From NCBI RefSeq assembly GCF_000237925.1, contig NC_031502.1:20830909-20894908 (forward strand): a stretch of 64,000 nt of DNA, in the 5' to 3' direction. Under the pieces are notes generated by a model that ran no database searches, was not told the DNA's origin, and was given only the letters and a program-made list of their open reading frames with translations. This DNA is from Schistosoma mansoni. Taxonomy: Eukaryota; Platyhelminthes; Trematoda; Strigeidida; Schistosomatidae. Within the stretch, counting starts at the first letter, position 1. The number at the start of each line of letters is the position of its first letter. This document shows positions 44,039-56,877 of the stretch, in pieces. The position numbers and the translations under genes were made by a program.

Positions 44039-47000
44039 ATGCCACTCTACAACACAGTCTTGTACATTCCTCCCATTGAACCCCCAAGAATCACTGATTT
44101 TGATTCCAGCACTTCTCACACTAACGACGACAGAATGAAAATTGCTGAAGTAGAAGCTTGTTTTGAAGAATTTGAGGCGCAACTTTCTAAGGTAAGTTGT
44201 TAATTCCTGTGACTCATTTCGTATTAGTGTATAAGTAGTCCCTTAGCGCTTCTCGCTTTGCGTTTAAAGAATTAAAAACGACTAGATAATCTCTTCCTCA
44301 CAATGTTTTAGTAGTCATATACGAAACTGTGCAGGTGTGTGCATGGTTAAATTGCGGAATCTTATGTAAATTAACGAGTTTGCCGTTCTAATCGTCACCG
44401 ACCTTTTGTAATAAGTATATAATGAGCACACCTTTCTTGTAAGTACGAGACAAACCGCAACCAGGATACCTATGCTAATTTGTATATTCACGGGGAAAAG
44501 GCTGTTAAATGGAATGTCAATTCTCCTTTGAACAAAATACCTTAAAAAGGGTATGTTCGGTCTTTGAAATAGCCGGTGCTCTTTAAACCACTTGTCACTA
44601 ATCGTAAAATTATTGTTCCGTCGCTTTCTTTAAAAGCGTTGCTGCTCTCTTCATATGCATATTGTACGGTTAACTATCGAGTAAGGGTACTAGTTCTACT
44701 TCTCTTACTGTTTACTGCTTTAAGTTACCAAATTTTCGGAAACCATTATGACGCAGATTCCACGACAAATTGTCCTATGAGATATGAACTCGTAGAACTC
44801 AAACAAATAGATGGTTCTGCTGATCAAAATATTTTCACAACATCTGATTTCAGTGTGTTAGGTAAACCAATCACTTCTGCAACTAGCACATAGACTTGTG
44901 TACTCATGTATGGCTGTACAGCAATCTTCGCAGTTACTGTGAACAATGGTCATCAAAGAAATATTCGTCCCTCTCCTTAATTACTTACATTCTTATTACA
45001 CCTATCGTTGATGATTTAGGACTCTTTAAAAATATGGTTTTATTGGATTAAAAGTACAAAGACACTACTGACTGAGTTCCGACTAGGGATCTCAATATTT
45101 TTGATAGTCTCTTCTAACTCGTAACAAGTTAAATCATCCTAAAAGACTGGTTAGTATTCCACTAAAAAGTTAAATCAAAATGTGAGAATATTAGTCTGAG
45201 TCTTGCAAAACCTATAGGTCTTTTGTACGGTCTTGTCTTACATCTTTGACAGGTAACTGTAGTTTCAGTCAATCAGTCACAACGTAGAACTTCGTACGTA
45301 CATCAGTTCGAGTTGCCATACCACATTAGCATAGAGATGCAGTTGTCGATTCAAATCCCATAGTGGTAGAAGTAGTAAGAGTATAAGCAGTAATCCGAAA
45401 GATTAGGGTTTGAAAATGTTATTTAAGGAGTATAATCCAGTCAAATAAATTTGGAAAGAGAAAAAGGATAGGGATATGAATAATTCAGAAGATTAGAATT
45501 TGGGAGAACACAAAGCGGGGGTGCACCTGCGCCATTGCAAACGACTTTGAGCCATGTCATTCAAGGTCTCTAACCATCGGTTGTTATCATCTCGCGGATG
45601 CCAACCAAGTAGTCTACACCTACCAACATGGCTCAGTCCAATTGTCAGTGACTTCATGGATTTGTGCCACGTTTTGGTTTGGCCGCCCCTAGCTTTCCCC
45701 CAACCTACTCCTCTATTATAAAACATCGCACATCGGGACAGTCGGTGGTTGGTTGGGCATACGTAACACATGTCCAGCCATCTCAACTGACCAAGTTTCA
45801 CTACTTCATCAATCGATTTGCCATCCTTATCTAGTGCCCGTTTCGTATCAACTGCATTACTTACTCTGTGGTCCCAGGATATACGAGCAATACTTTGAAG
45901 ACACCTATGATCGAATACTAGTAGCCTACGAATATCCTCTACTCTTACCGGCCATGTTTCACTACCATAAAGTAGGACGGAACAAACTGCTGCACAGTAA
46001 ACCCGTCCTTTGGTTGCTAGACGGATATCTCGCCTACGCCACAAGTGACACAAGTTGGTGAAAGCTAGACGAGCCTTCTGTATCCGTGCTGAGGTTTCGT
46101 CACACACCAGACCACAAGGGCTGATGAGTCCTAAGATAAGTGAAGCGGTCAACACGCCCAACTACTTCACTTCCAATCATTAGTTCAGGTGCCGATGCAA
46201 CCCAATCCTGAAGTAACACTTTGCATTTCGAGGTGGAGAATCGCATCTCGAACATGCCTGCATAATTGCTTAAAATGGTCAGAAGACTGAATTTCGTCAG
46301 CGTCTTCATCGAATAGAACTATGTCATCGGCATATTCTAAGTCACTAAGTGAATCTCCTGGTAGAAGTTCAACCGATCTAAATTTAGATGATGAAAGTGT
46401 TATCTCTAGAATCATGTCAACGACAAAGTTAAACAAGAATGGGGAGAGTGGACAGCCCTGACGAACACCACTTGAGGTAACCAATTCTGATGACAGTTCG
46501 CCATAGGCTCTAACTCGACCAGTTGTGTTCGAGTAGAGAACCTTTTTAAGGTTGATGTACTTCTTTGGTACTCCTTTCACTGACAAACACCGCCATAGAA
46601 CCTCACGATCAACGGAGTCAAATGCCGCCTTAAGGTCGAGAAATACTACTATTGTGGGACGTCTGAATGTGTGTCAATGTTCTAGAACCTGACGTAGAGT
46701 GAATATCTGGTCTATACAACCACATCCAGGTCGAAAACCAGCTTGGTTTTCTCTAGTCTGTTCTTCACGAGCTTTGGTTACGCGTCGAAGTATTATTGAA
46801 GCTAATATTTTAGACACTTTATTAGTCAAACTGATCCCTCTGTGATTGTCACAAGAGAACTTTTGTCCTTTTTTATAGACTGGCACAATCGGTGATTGGA
46901 ACCAGTCAGATGGAATTACGTCCAGTTCCCAGATTCTACCTAAGACCTCAATCAATATTGCTGCTGGTACTGGACGGTCATCCTTAAAAATCTCAGGGGT

Positions 47001-49441
47001 AAACCTGTCAGGGCCTGCTGCTCTCCCTCGCTTCAGATTTCCTATAGCTTTTTCAACCTCGTAAAGAGTTGGAGGATTTACATTAACTTGCCATTAAGGT
47101 CAACTGGGGGTCGTGGGAAACCGAAGTGTGGCTGAAGGTCAATTGAAACGATCCCCAAAGTGTTCTGCCCATCAATCCAATCTCCTGGATTGAGAATGAA
47201 TGATATGCCCATCTTTATCTGAGATAGTTTCACTAATAGTTGGGTTCCTAATACCGGCTTATTTAACAAGTCTGAATAGTTGTCTGCTGTTACCTATTGC
47301 CGTTGCCTTTTCCATCTCGCTTTCGCTACCCACCACTGTTCACGATCAATACGTAAGCTTCTTATTAGCCTTCGCTTAAGCTGACTCCGCTCTTCGTCAT
47401 GTTCAGAGCCAGGTGGAATGAGTTTTCGAGCATCTATCAGTGCGGTAGATGCTGCTGAGATCCATTGTTTCTCCCTGACTTTATGGTTTACCTTACTAGC
47501 GGATATTACTGCTGTTTCCACAGCTTTTCGGATGTCATTCCACGCTGCATCGGGGTGGGCACAACTTACATGGTTGCCTAACTGTTTTTCTAGTCGTTCC
47601 TGAAATATATTCTTAGCTTGCCTATCATTAAGTAGAACCCTAAGAGGTTTCCTTGCAGTGTCTTTCCTACGTCCAGTAAGACGCAGACAGATACGTGCTC
47701 GCACTAGAGCATGATCTGTATTCCTATAAACATATGTGGTCTACTTGAATGCTTTGTGAAAATGGAGACTTATTGACTAGATGTCAGTCCGCTGAAGTAA
47801 TTTTTGTCTGGCAACTGGAGTTTTCAATGTTTTCTACTTCACTTAACGAAAATTGAGAATTTTCACTAATTGATCCATCTGCCAGGTACGCGTTCATGTA
47901 CCTGATATCAGATAACACCTTAAGCACAAGGGCTAGTAATATTACTCAGTTGCCCGAACTGAAATAGGTGAGTCAAGATTGAAACCCGTGGCTTAGTGGA
48001 TGAAGATCAAACTCCTAAAGCATTGAACGACTGGGTTTAATCGTGACTAAACTTGTGTAACACACGTTAAAACCACTTCATTTGATGAAGTTTGTTAGTT
48101 TTATCAACTATTGTATTTTCTTTGTATACTGGTTTTACACTTAACATCGGCATTGTATACTTATAATGCTTCAAAGAATTGCTTAATAAACAATCGGTTT
48201 TATAATGGTATGGCTTGTTTTTCCTCCATTACTGGATAGCAGTAAAAATGACTAAACGAAATATCAATCAGTTAAAATGTTTTGTAACTATATTTATGCT
48301 TCCTAAGATGTCTCATTACCTATTTTACTGACTATATTTAACCAACAAAACCCACTATAGTTTAATTCATGGGTCTATCGGAGCTAGAACACCATTGAAA
48401 ACTTGGGAGCACTGGACGGTTGTCTCGCCCCTCAACAGTGAGCGTCCGCGACTCCTCACGCGCAACTCGATCCTAGGACCTTGAGTTTCGCGCGCCAATG
48501 CTTAGTCTCTAGACCACTGAAATGGCATCCAAAAATGTTGATGCCTAACTTCAATCGACCCATGATCTTGCGCAACCCTTAATCCATTGTCTGAGGTGGA
48601 TAACTGTCTCTACCCAACACAGATTGGACTCCACTGGTCACAATTTCTTACTACAGCTTAAGGAGATCCATCTTGAAGCTAGTCATTAGTGAGAATGGTG
48701 CTGTAGCTTGGATCGGCTCATGAATTCAACTATTAAAATAACTACAATCTTCGCAAATCCCCACTTTCATAAAACTCACTATTTCAAGGACCACGTTCAA
48801 GTGACCTTGCAACTGTTGTTATTACTCGAATAAGCACTTCAAAGTGTTTTATTTCGTTACTTTATACTTGTTCTTTCTCTCTAGAGAGTTTTTCATTCAT
48901 CTCTTAACAATTCAGTTCCTACGTACTATAATTACACTTGAATGATTCTGTAGTTCTCACCAAATTAATTCTTATGTCATTTTCATAACAATTATTCAAA
49001 GTAGGTTTGTGTACTTTTTATTTTTATCTCCAGTTTTGCCATTGTAGTCAATCGAACGATGTTCATAGTCAATGTTGTGTACCTGGAGTTGGAAATTTTA
49101 CACATCCAGTGAATGAAAGATACCTACGTCGTACTGTAGATGAACAATTAAGAGATCTCACACTTGAAGGTGAACGCAATCGAACACGTGTTGATCGAGA
49201 TCCTCAGAATAGTAATTTTGATCGAAACTCGATTTCCATCTTACATCGACGTGGAAGATTTGACTCTCACAGAGCTCAAGATTCTGTCACACAATCCTCA
49301 AGTGAGCTACCTCAAAATTTTAACGAATCTATGACTGCAGGCGGAATCGCTGAGGCAGAAAGCAGTGATAATTTTCTTGTGGATGAAGAAGAAGCCGAGG
49401 CTACCGTTGCAACAGAAGAAGAACTTGACGCCACGGAATAA
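44039..49441 (+). CDS. Unrecognised acidic-tailed protein, two exons (44039-44191, 49034-49441)
   Basis: Exon 1 starts at ATG 44039 (an in-frame TAA lies 19 bases upstream) and reads MPLYNTVLYIPPIEPPRITD, then ends ...EEFEAQLSK at a strong GTAAGT donor (44192). Exon 2 starts after TTTATCTCCAG at 49034 in the same phase (0), begins FCHCSQSNDVHSQCCVPG, and ends in a Glu-rich tail (VDEEEAEATVATEEELDATE). The joined product is 186 residues with no signal peptide or membrane segment. A helical stretch (MKIAEVEACFEEFEAQL) may form a coiled coil, and a Cys-rich patch sits at the junction. I do not recognise the family. The 4.8-kb intron contains an RTE copy and a hammerhead retroposon; further small exons in it cannot be excluded, and the first ATG may not be the true start if an upstream exon exists. 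Confidence 0.6.
45266..47725 (-). mobile_element. RTE-like LINE, 5'-truncated, antisense in the intron
   Basis: On the minus strand it opens at the very end of the endonuclease (TDHALVRARICLR). RT follows in broken frames: GFRPGCGCIDQIF, SSGVRQGCPLSPFLFNFVVD and LEYADDIVLFDED (YADD). The C-terminal region is CSVLLYGSETWPV and WLDMCYV. It ends with the shared 3' untranslated region and a CAGT-type tail at 45266. Several frameshifts make it non-functional. Confidence 0.85.
47730..48360. other. Intron sequence without a recognised feature
   Basis: AT-rich, no element recognised. Confidence 0.35.
48368..48575 (-). repeat. tRNA-headed hammerhead retroposon with a deleted stem II
   Basis: The minus-strand head (CAGTGGTCTAGAGACTAAGC) and a damaged B box (AGGATCGAGTT) are visible. 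The ribozyme has lost the stem II loop region (GGGGCGAGACAACCGTCC replaces the usual hairpin plus GAAAC). Short inverted ends are still visible (TTCATGGGTC at about 48367-48376 against GACCCATGAT at about 48558-48567). Confidence 0.6.
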
Positions 49442-49442
49442 A
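49437..49442 (+). terminator. AATAAA overlapping the stop codon
   Basis: The hexamer AATAAA covers the TAA stop of the 44-49 kb gene (49439-49441). If used, the mRNA would have almost no 3'UTR. No other canonical hexamer is obvious in the next 100 bases. Confidence 0.3.
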
Positions 49443-49444
49443 CC

Positions 49445-50620
49445 TTTTCGATCTTTGTTATTTAGAATTATTAGGTGTTATTATTTTCCGTTTTGGGAAA
49501 GTCATCAACTGATGCTCATGTCAGAGATGTAAATATATATGTAGTAACTTGTTATTATGTTACTGCTTTCTCTTCCGATCCATAGGTCTTCAGACAAACT
49601 GGGCCTCATCGTTTGAACTTTTTTGTAAGTTATTACAAATTCGGTGTCCCCTTCTTTTTCATAATAGACTAAAGTGAAACATAGTAAGCATGTATTTCTC
49701 TGCATTTCAGTTAACTCATAGTTATTATTGTCATAACAAATAGGACTTAATAGGTGTTCAAATATTCCTTGGAGAAACAAACTTTGAATATGTGACCATG
49801 GACGACATTTTTTCTGATGATCAGTTGCATTACTGTTCATTTCAAATAGGAATGTAAAAACAAACACATCATATTACATTTAACACTCCTAATAGAGTAA
49901 ACAGTTGATATAATTTTGTTACTAGTTAGAAAATAGGCAACTTATAGTTTACTTTTCCATTATCAGAAGGGGTTTTTGTGGAGATTTAGTATTTTCATAT
50001 TTGAAAGCGTCAGTCAATTGAAGGTAGACCACCACCCTGGTAGTGGTGAAATGTTTATTTCATAAATAATCCATTAAACACACTTTTCAGGATTATAAGA
50101 GAGGTTCTAGGAATTACAAGGTTATATTATAACTTTATATAACGAACTTAATACAATGAATAAAGTTGAAGGAATATTGGTTGCTTTGTGACAATCATTT
50201 TTTATCCTTGGTTAGTTATTTGTGATTTGTTAAGTAACTCTTGATCATAATATACCAGTTAGGTATTTTTTTTTGTATGGTCAGCCTTGATTCCATAGTA
50301 TATATATACATAGTCAGTTGGATACTTTTTCATCTTTTAAGATCCGTTCTATTCGTGAATTGAGGATTTGTCTCATGAACAAATCATCAATGGAGTCAGT
50401 CATCGTAGTATTTTATCAAATCAATTTTTCTAACTACCGAGACAATATTGTAGTGTTATGTACATTGTGTTTTTGTAAAAATATTCTAATTACGTATGTT
50501 AATATAGAAAGTCGATTGTTCAGAAATTGATTTCTTCTGTTGTAAATTGTATTTATTATGCATGAGCTTATTGTTTGTCAATTGTTTGTTTATAATATGA
50601 TGAAATATCGAAATCGTGGA
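49445..50620. other. Stretch without a recognised gene
   Basis: AT-rich intergenic sequence. The open frame on the minus strand at 49505-49867 lacks recognisable motifs. Confidence 0.35.
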
Positions 50621-50625
50621 ATCAA

Positions 50626-50774
50626 CTTGGTAGCTGAGGGACAACGCGATGGCGTTTGAAGCGAAAGGTACTGGGTTCTAGTCCCAGAGTGAACATCAAC
50701 TCTGAGGTGCAGATACATTCAGCTCACGAGTCCCAAATAGGATGAAACGCGCGTCCTGGATTCCACTGCTGGCC
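50626..50774 (+). repeat. Sm-alpha hammerhead retroposon, near-consensus with a G5 mutation
   Basis: It has a Pol III A-box-like TAGCTGAGGGACAACG and B box GGTTCTAGTCCC. The Sm-alpha ribozyme follows: core CTCACGA where CTGANGA is expected (G5 to C), stem II GTCCCAAATAGGAT, GAAAC, and GTC in GCGCGTCCTGG. Known Sm-alpha ribozymes need G5, so this copy is probably inactive. The F repeat starts directly after it. Confidence 0.85.
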
Positions 50775-51305
50775 ACTATCTAGCTCCCAAATGCCCTGGT
50801 ACAGCCGAGAGTGGGGAGAGTCCGTTCTCCCTCTCCAAATGCTCTCACATGGCCACGCCTATATAGCCTCTGCCAGGAAAGTCCTACTCACTGCCTTCTC
50901 GTCGCGGAGGTGTTCTTTACAAAATTGAGAGGACCAAAAGCGAGTGTCCGGCGCTCTAACTGGGTTGGTGGACACGGAAAGTTCACCTAGGGTAGTTGGA
51001 AAACCCTGATTCCAAACCAATGGTGCACATGGGCTGGCTCCAGTATCCTGATGGAACAAATGGTGTATGGACGAATTATTGGTCACCGGCTACCATGGGA
51101 CTGCATCTCTTGACGTTGCTCCACTGCCTCGTGGATCAGACCTCTAGGTCTGAGGCTCCGGGTGTGGCCCCTTAAGAAAACCACCTGTTTCAGTTTGGGC
51201 ACCTGGGCAGTATCACAGTCCTCACACAAATCTCATTTGATTTGTGTGGCGCATATATATCTGGTGCCCCTTTGTACCAATATTTATGTTTAAATAAATA
51301 AATAA
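50775..51305 (+). repeat. F repeat, full copy
   Basis: Runs from CCCAAATGCCCTGGTACAGC to the tail CTTTGTACCAATATTTATG with TAAA units. It abuts the Sm-alpha copy without spacer, so one element inserted at the end of the other. Confidence 0.75.
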
Positions 51306-51309
51306 AATA

Positions 51310-51885
51310 AGTTATTGAATTTTGGTGCAGATGCAGACTACCCGGTGAGGGTTCTCGTGATGGCCAAAATTAGTAATTGGAGACGTTGAATGACATGGCC
51401 TGGTATCAGTCAGATTGGTTCAGATGTGTTCACGTTTTATCTCTTAGATTTTCTATTTCATTATACCTTCATAATTACGCTTTCATTGTTTACTGACTGT
51501 AGCTACTACCTTAATCTGCTGATCCGGTTTGCATATCGCAATAGCCTAGTCGGGCTATGTTGGTTGACATTTTCCTTCCCGTGGATCCTACCGTACCAGA
51601 TAGGCTGTTTGGAGAACCATAATACTAAAATCAGCAAATTCGTGGTATGTGACATCAGTAAAGTGTTTCCCTAAGATAACTGGCATCTGCAGCAACGTAG
51701 CCTTCCCATATGGAAGGAGAGGGTTCGGAAATGTGTACCTTAAAAAATGTTACAGCTCACCTTATCCCACTGATTTCCGTCTCCTGGGGTAAGGCTTTAA
51801 AAGTATGGAGCTAACTTATCTGAAACTAACTAAGTAGTTGTCTTTTGGGATCTAGGACCACTCTGCTAGGCCACTCTTTCTCACG
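51310..51885. other. Stretch without a recognised feature
   Basis: No gene or repeat was recognised. Confidence 0.35.
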
Positions 51886-51889
51886 AACT

Positions 51890-52240
51890 GCAACGATCAT
51901 CAATCAAGATCAACCAGATGGGATTACGTTCAGTTCCCAAATTCTAGCTATTGTCCCAGTCAGTTTCTCAGCTAAAACTGGGCCACCGTCCCTAAACATT
52001 TCTGGAGCTAGTCCACCAGAGCCTTCGTCTCTCTTCGCTTCAGGTCACCCATAGCCTTTTTCAACATCATTAAGAGTTGGGGACTTGCTTCAACTTCCCA
52101 TACAAGTTGATTGCGGATAGACAGTAGCTTAAGAATAGCTAAAGGCCAGTTGAACTGTTTTATAGTGTTCTGCTCATCGATCTTATCTAAGTTGAGAGTG
52201 AATAGTAGTTGCATCCTTTTCTGGCATACTCTCATTAGCA
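51890..52240 (-). pseudogene. RTE-like LINE fragment, minus strand
   Basis: It aligns with 46890-47100 of the RTE copy (shared pieces such as ATTACGTTCAGTTCCCA and CCCATAGCCTTTTTCAAC) but is clearly diverged. It covers the region before the RT core. Confidence 0.55.
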
Positions 52241-52319
52241 CCTGTCTTTATAGTACCTATTGCTTTGATCATCAATAGAGTTATCTGGCGCTACCAAATA
52301 TCCGCTCTTCATCAAGTTA

Positions 52320-53330
52320 TGGGACACAGACATATCAATGCCCAGTTATATTAGTGTTTATTGGGTTTAAGGCAGTGTTCGGCTCTGTTGACCGGGAGGT
52401 TCTGTGGCAATATTTACCATGGAAGTCCGTACCAAAAAGCATGTCAACCCCCATGAAGGCTCCACTCAGACATTATTCTTCGGGTTGGAGCTTATGACGA
52501 ACAGCAAACTTTAAGTCTTTCAATGTCCCTCTTGTTTATTTTTGTAATACGTCTTCCTAGTTACAAGCTTTCATCTAATTTTCCAGGGAATTCCCTTCTC
52601 TTAGGATGTTCATTTATTGACTTTAAATACACTGATGACAGTCTTATTTGATGATGCTGACAAATCGAAGTCTTTTGGTCGCTTTGAGCTGCAGTGATAG
52701 CATGTTTAAAGTTCAATTCTCTTCCTTTAAATACAAAATGTAGTTTCAAGACCGGTCTGTATCAAAGCCTGAACTAATAATAAGGAGCGAAGTACCTGAG
52801 TGTATTGACCACTTGATTTACCTTGGAATTATCATCAGCCAGGGTGAGTTGGTGTCTGACGTTTCGTCGGGACGGATTCAGGTTGCTAGGTTCGCGTATA
52901 CCGACTTGCATCATTCTTGGTATAAGCAAGATATCTGCCTACCAACCAAAAATGCATATTCTGTACAGAAGTCCTCTCCATCCTACTTTATGGCTGTGTA
53001 ACGTTATCTATGAAGACACAAGACGTGCATAAGCTACAAGTGTTTCATCATAGGTGTCTTCAAAGCATTGTTAGCGTATCATGAAATGATCAAGTGGGCG
53101 ATATTGAAGTGTAGTGTACTAAAAAGTTGGCTAATAAAGTTGTAAATGTCCATCGACCGAAGTCTTCAGGGCGTGTGGTACGTATGCCTAATAACCTCTT
53201 GTCTCGATAGGCAATGTGTACTGGTGTAAAGGTACGCTAGAATAAAGCTAGGAGTACCCAAGTCACTGGCTATTGATCTAAGTCATGTTGATCAATCCAA
53301 ACTACCTGGTTGGAGTCCACAAGATAACTT
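52320..53330 (+). pseudogene. RTE-like LINE fragment, plus strand
   Basis: Broken frames show VDREVLWQYL of the RT, then IYLGIIISQGELVSDVSSGR and the region before KGRVYCA-type sequence. It lies head to head with the fragment at 51890, so an older insertion was rearranged or two copies inserted. Confidence 0.55.
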
Positions 53331-53399
53331 TCATTAGTGACTGAAGACTATAGGTAACATTACTCAAAATCTATCACAATGGCACGAATACATTCACTC

Positions 53400-54795
53400 T
53401 CTTTGTCTTCCTCTTGATATTTAGTCTCAGTATCCTTTTAAATATACGTCTCCGCTCTGTCTCTTCGATCTGTGTTTCGAATACATGGGTGTTTTCATTA
53501 TCATTTCTGTTGCAGTGTTCCACTCATTTGAGGTTGGTGAAGCTTCACTCGGTAAAGCCCATGGACTTAACTGTATCAGGTTCTGCTTCCCAAGGCTCAA
53601 GAACCTATCCCGTGGACGCGTTGCACTAGGAGCAAGTATAGTTTACATGCACATCGGTGACACAAGTTCTCACTCATGCATCCCATAGGTTACATATAGG
53701 TGTATTCACCCACCTGGTAGGGTAGATAATCACCACTCTGCTTAAACGTATTTGCCACAACTGACTATCTCTCACTCACACATAAACATAAGCACTCAGG
53801 GAGGGTTGATAGTCACCTCCCCTTAGTGTTTTCTATCATATCTTTTTATTATGTCTTCGACCTGAAGAATCGGGCCGCTAATTTTATTAGATATTGGGCA
53901 GACATTTCGGATTATGTTTCTTGTGCTAACCCACGCGCGTACGCTTTGCATATGCCTATACTCATAAACCACGCAAGCTGAGACTCATGCAATTCATATA
54001 CATAGGCGTACACATTGGGTAGCTCGTCACGATTTTTAAAGCCTCGAAGAGTGAAATCCGCGGAGCCCAAATACAGCATCAGAGTGGTGGATCTGTCCAA
54101 TCTCCGCCGACCTAAATTAGCTACCAAGGTCGCCCCCACTACCAAGCAGCTCCCCGTGAAGGGTTTGAGGCTGGTATATTTTCTGACTCCTTTGTTACTC
54201 CGTTTGTTAATTTCATCTCGTCGTGCTAATGTGGTATGGTAACGGGCTAACAGACATTTGTTTCAGACTCTACGTTGATTACAACTGACTGAATATAATG
54301 AAACTTATTTACTAAATATGGGTTTATGTATGCGGTTTTGAGTCACATATTCCATATGAATGCTAATGATAGTAGTTAGCTGCCAACTTCGAAATAGATG
54401 AGGAAATAGAACTGCTGAGATCTCCCTGTAAATGTTCTTAATTAATAAATTACCAGGTAGTGACTGGTTGACATTTGTTTTTTAAGTAATTTGTTCGTAT
54501 ATGTCTCTAAATCATTACGTGTCGTGTAATGGAATGGTAGGTCACCTAATGAATTTACAAAAGCTTCATCGACCAAGGTGGTTGAGATGTGTGCTGCTCA
54601 TATATGGTCACCACTTACCTCATTTGCGTAATGCTTCTGTGTTGTTTTAATATTCTGATAGTAAAAATTTCGCAAACGGAGACGTAGCAACAGTCCCTAA
54701 AGTCAATAACTTTTAGTCTTCTACCGTGTTATTTAGTCCAAACTTTCTGCTTGAAGCTCGTATTGTAATCATCTGTGGATGGAGACGTTGCTTTT
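53400..54795. other. Stretch without a recognised gene
   Basis: Probably worn repeat sequence (a somewhat GC-richer block near 53900-54240 stands out), but I could not match it to a family. Confidence 0.35.
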
Positions 54796-54799
54796 CATC

Positions 54800-54915
54800 A
54801 CGTTACCCTAGTGGTTAAGGCGTTTGACTTTCAGTCTCTAATTTTCAGTTTGGAACCCCACTCTACCCACTTCGGTTTGAATCACTGGGTATTATCTCTA
54901 GCCCTCATACCTAAA
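54800..54915 (+). repeat. tRNA-like SINE relic sharing the F-repeat tail region
   Basis: CTAGTGGTTAAGGCGTTTGA is an A-box-like tRNA head, and AGTTTGGAACCCC is a worn B box. Directly afterwards CACTTCGGTTTGAATCACTG and TCTAGCCCTCA match the part of the F repeat around CGCTTCGGTCTGAGCACC and CTAGCCCTCACA. It is not a functional tRNA: no cloverleaf closes. Confidence 0.5.
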
Positions 54916-54919
54916 GTGT

Positions 54920-55910
54920 GACTCAAAGTTAAATGCACGAATCTGTACACGGTAATAGGTTAGTAAGAATAGCAATATTCGCAGAATAATGTTATGGAAA
55001 AGATATAGGAACTCTGTTTAATATTTTGTTACTCTATAGATTTAAAATTGATGTCAGTTTGTACAGAAAACTGTTCAACAAAGTTTTCCTTCAGTTAAAC
55101 TTCACTTATCAGTCAGGTATAATCAACTCATAACCTTGGAACAAATATACATTAGACTAGGTTGTTACGAGTGTTGAACGAGATCAAAATAATATCATAG
55201 CAATATCATAGAGAAAGACTAGACATGGAGAATATGATTCAAAAAGATGGATGAAAAGGCATGTATTAAGGATTACTGGGACTCAAGATTTAGAATAAGA
55301 TAAAAAGTAAATATACCTACACCATTGTGAACGATTCTAAGCCATGTCACTCATCGTCTTGTGGTATTTCAACTCAGCTGTTATTCTGATGATGAGAATA
55401 TAGAGATTTGGAGGATGATGTTACTCGGTCAATTGTTTATGTGTAAACGTTTGACAAATGACTTATCCATAGGTTGAAATCTCATTCCGTCTTCATCCTG
55501 AATAGTCAAGTAGTGTCACTAGGCCTTATGCAAATAGTGTTATTCAAAGTCAAGTATTTAATCTTGTACTTCCCAAAGGGAGCTGCATTATAAACGCTTT
55601 GTAAAAACAATTATAACTTTTTGTAGTAAGAAGTAAGTAAAGCTCAGTTGCTGTTGATTCTTAATCATAAGCAAAGAGAGGTGAAGATCTTTTTAAACTA
55701 AATAAATATAAACAAGGAAATGAATCTGGGGTATTGTACTTACTTGTTCACAGAACATCAAGTTAGATAATACATTCTATGAATGAACTAACTTTTGGTA
55801 CTGTGCAGACGATCAGATTAGGACTTAATGTTACTAATCCAGATAAAGGCTTTCAAATATTTGATGGTTGATGAAACCTTCAAAAATAAGGGAAAATATA
55901 TTACTATCTA
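54920..55910. other. Stretch without a recognised gene
   Basis: A short piece near 55310-55360 recalls the RTE 3' region (ACACCATTGTGAACGATTCT). Otherwise nothing was recognised. Confidence 0.35.
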
Positions 55911-55917
55911 GTATGGA

Positions 55918-56440
55918 CCCCAAATGCCCTAGTACGACCGAGAGTGGGAAGAGTCCACTCTCCCTCTCGAAATGCTCTCATATGGTCACACGTATATAGC
56001 CTCTGCCACAAAAGTCCTACTCACTGCCTTCTCATGGCGGGGGTGTTGTTTACAAAAGTGAGAGGATGAAAAGCGAATGTCCGGCACTTTAACCGGGTTG
56101 GTGGACACGGAAAGTCTACCTAGGGGAGTTGGAAAACCCTGATTCCAAACCAATGGTGCGCATGGGCTGGCTCCAGTATCCTGATGGAACAAATGGCGTA
56201 CGAACCAACCGTTGGTCACCGGCTATCATGGGACTGCATCTCCTCACGATGCTCCACTTCCTTGTGGATCAGACCTTTAGGTCAAAGGCTCGGGGTATGG
56301 CCCCTTAAGATAACCACTTGCTTTAGTTCGGGCATCTGGGCAGTATCACAGCCCTCACACAAATCGAATGAGATTTGTGAGGCGCATATTTATCTGGTGC
56401 TTCCTTGTACCAATATTTATGTGTTTAAATAAATAATAAT
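55918..56440 (+). repeat. F repeat, full copy
   Basis: From CCCCAAATGCCCTAGTACGA to the tail CTTGTACCAATATTTATGTG plus TAAA units. It has a few percent divergence from the 4213 copy by eye. Confidence 0.75.
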
Positions 56441-56667
56441 AAACAAACTACTTATATTCAGTTAACTTTGAGTAATATATTTGAAAAAAAGAAGATAACA
56501 ACCTATGCATTTAAAGAAGCCTAATTTTATAATTCAGTTTACTAATAGTTGTATATATGGTTTAGTATGATTTTCTTTGACTAAAATTATGTTTTGTTGG
56601 ATATTCATATTGCTAATAAGATTGTTGCACTTACCCTACGTATTGTGAAGTGAAATAAGTAATGTAT

Positions 56668-56790
56668 AATCCGCCTGTAGCTCCTTCGGGGGCTACTGCC
56701 GGTCCTAAGCCCGGATAAAGGAGGAGGGTTGGACATGGCGTTAGCGACCCCATCCTGTAGTAAACCAATTAACTAAAAAAACGCTAACCA
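56668..56790 (+). repeat. G repeat, second plus-strand copy
   Basis: GCCTGTAGCTCCTTCGGGGG, then GGTCCTAAGCCCGGATAAAG and CGCTAACCAGAAATC. Same block as 7690-7795, slightly longer. Confidence 0.55.
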
Positions 56791-56877
56791 GAAATCTTAA
56801 AACTAGTTACTTTTGATCATTCATTCATATTCATCATTATAGGGTTATGAAGATTGTTGAGCTTAGATTGATGTCAT

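Noticed and set aside
44576-44893. Open frame of 105 codons with a hydrophobic stretch (VRVLVLLLLLFTALSYQIFG), in the intron of the 44-49 kb gene
   Set aside because: It has no ATG near its start and its nearest acceptor is out of phase with the upstream exon. It could be a chance frame. Kept only as a possibility of an alternative exon.
49505-49867. Minus-strand open frame of 120 codons after the 44-49 kb gene
   Set aside because: Low-complexity end, no recognisable domain and no splice or promoter context.
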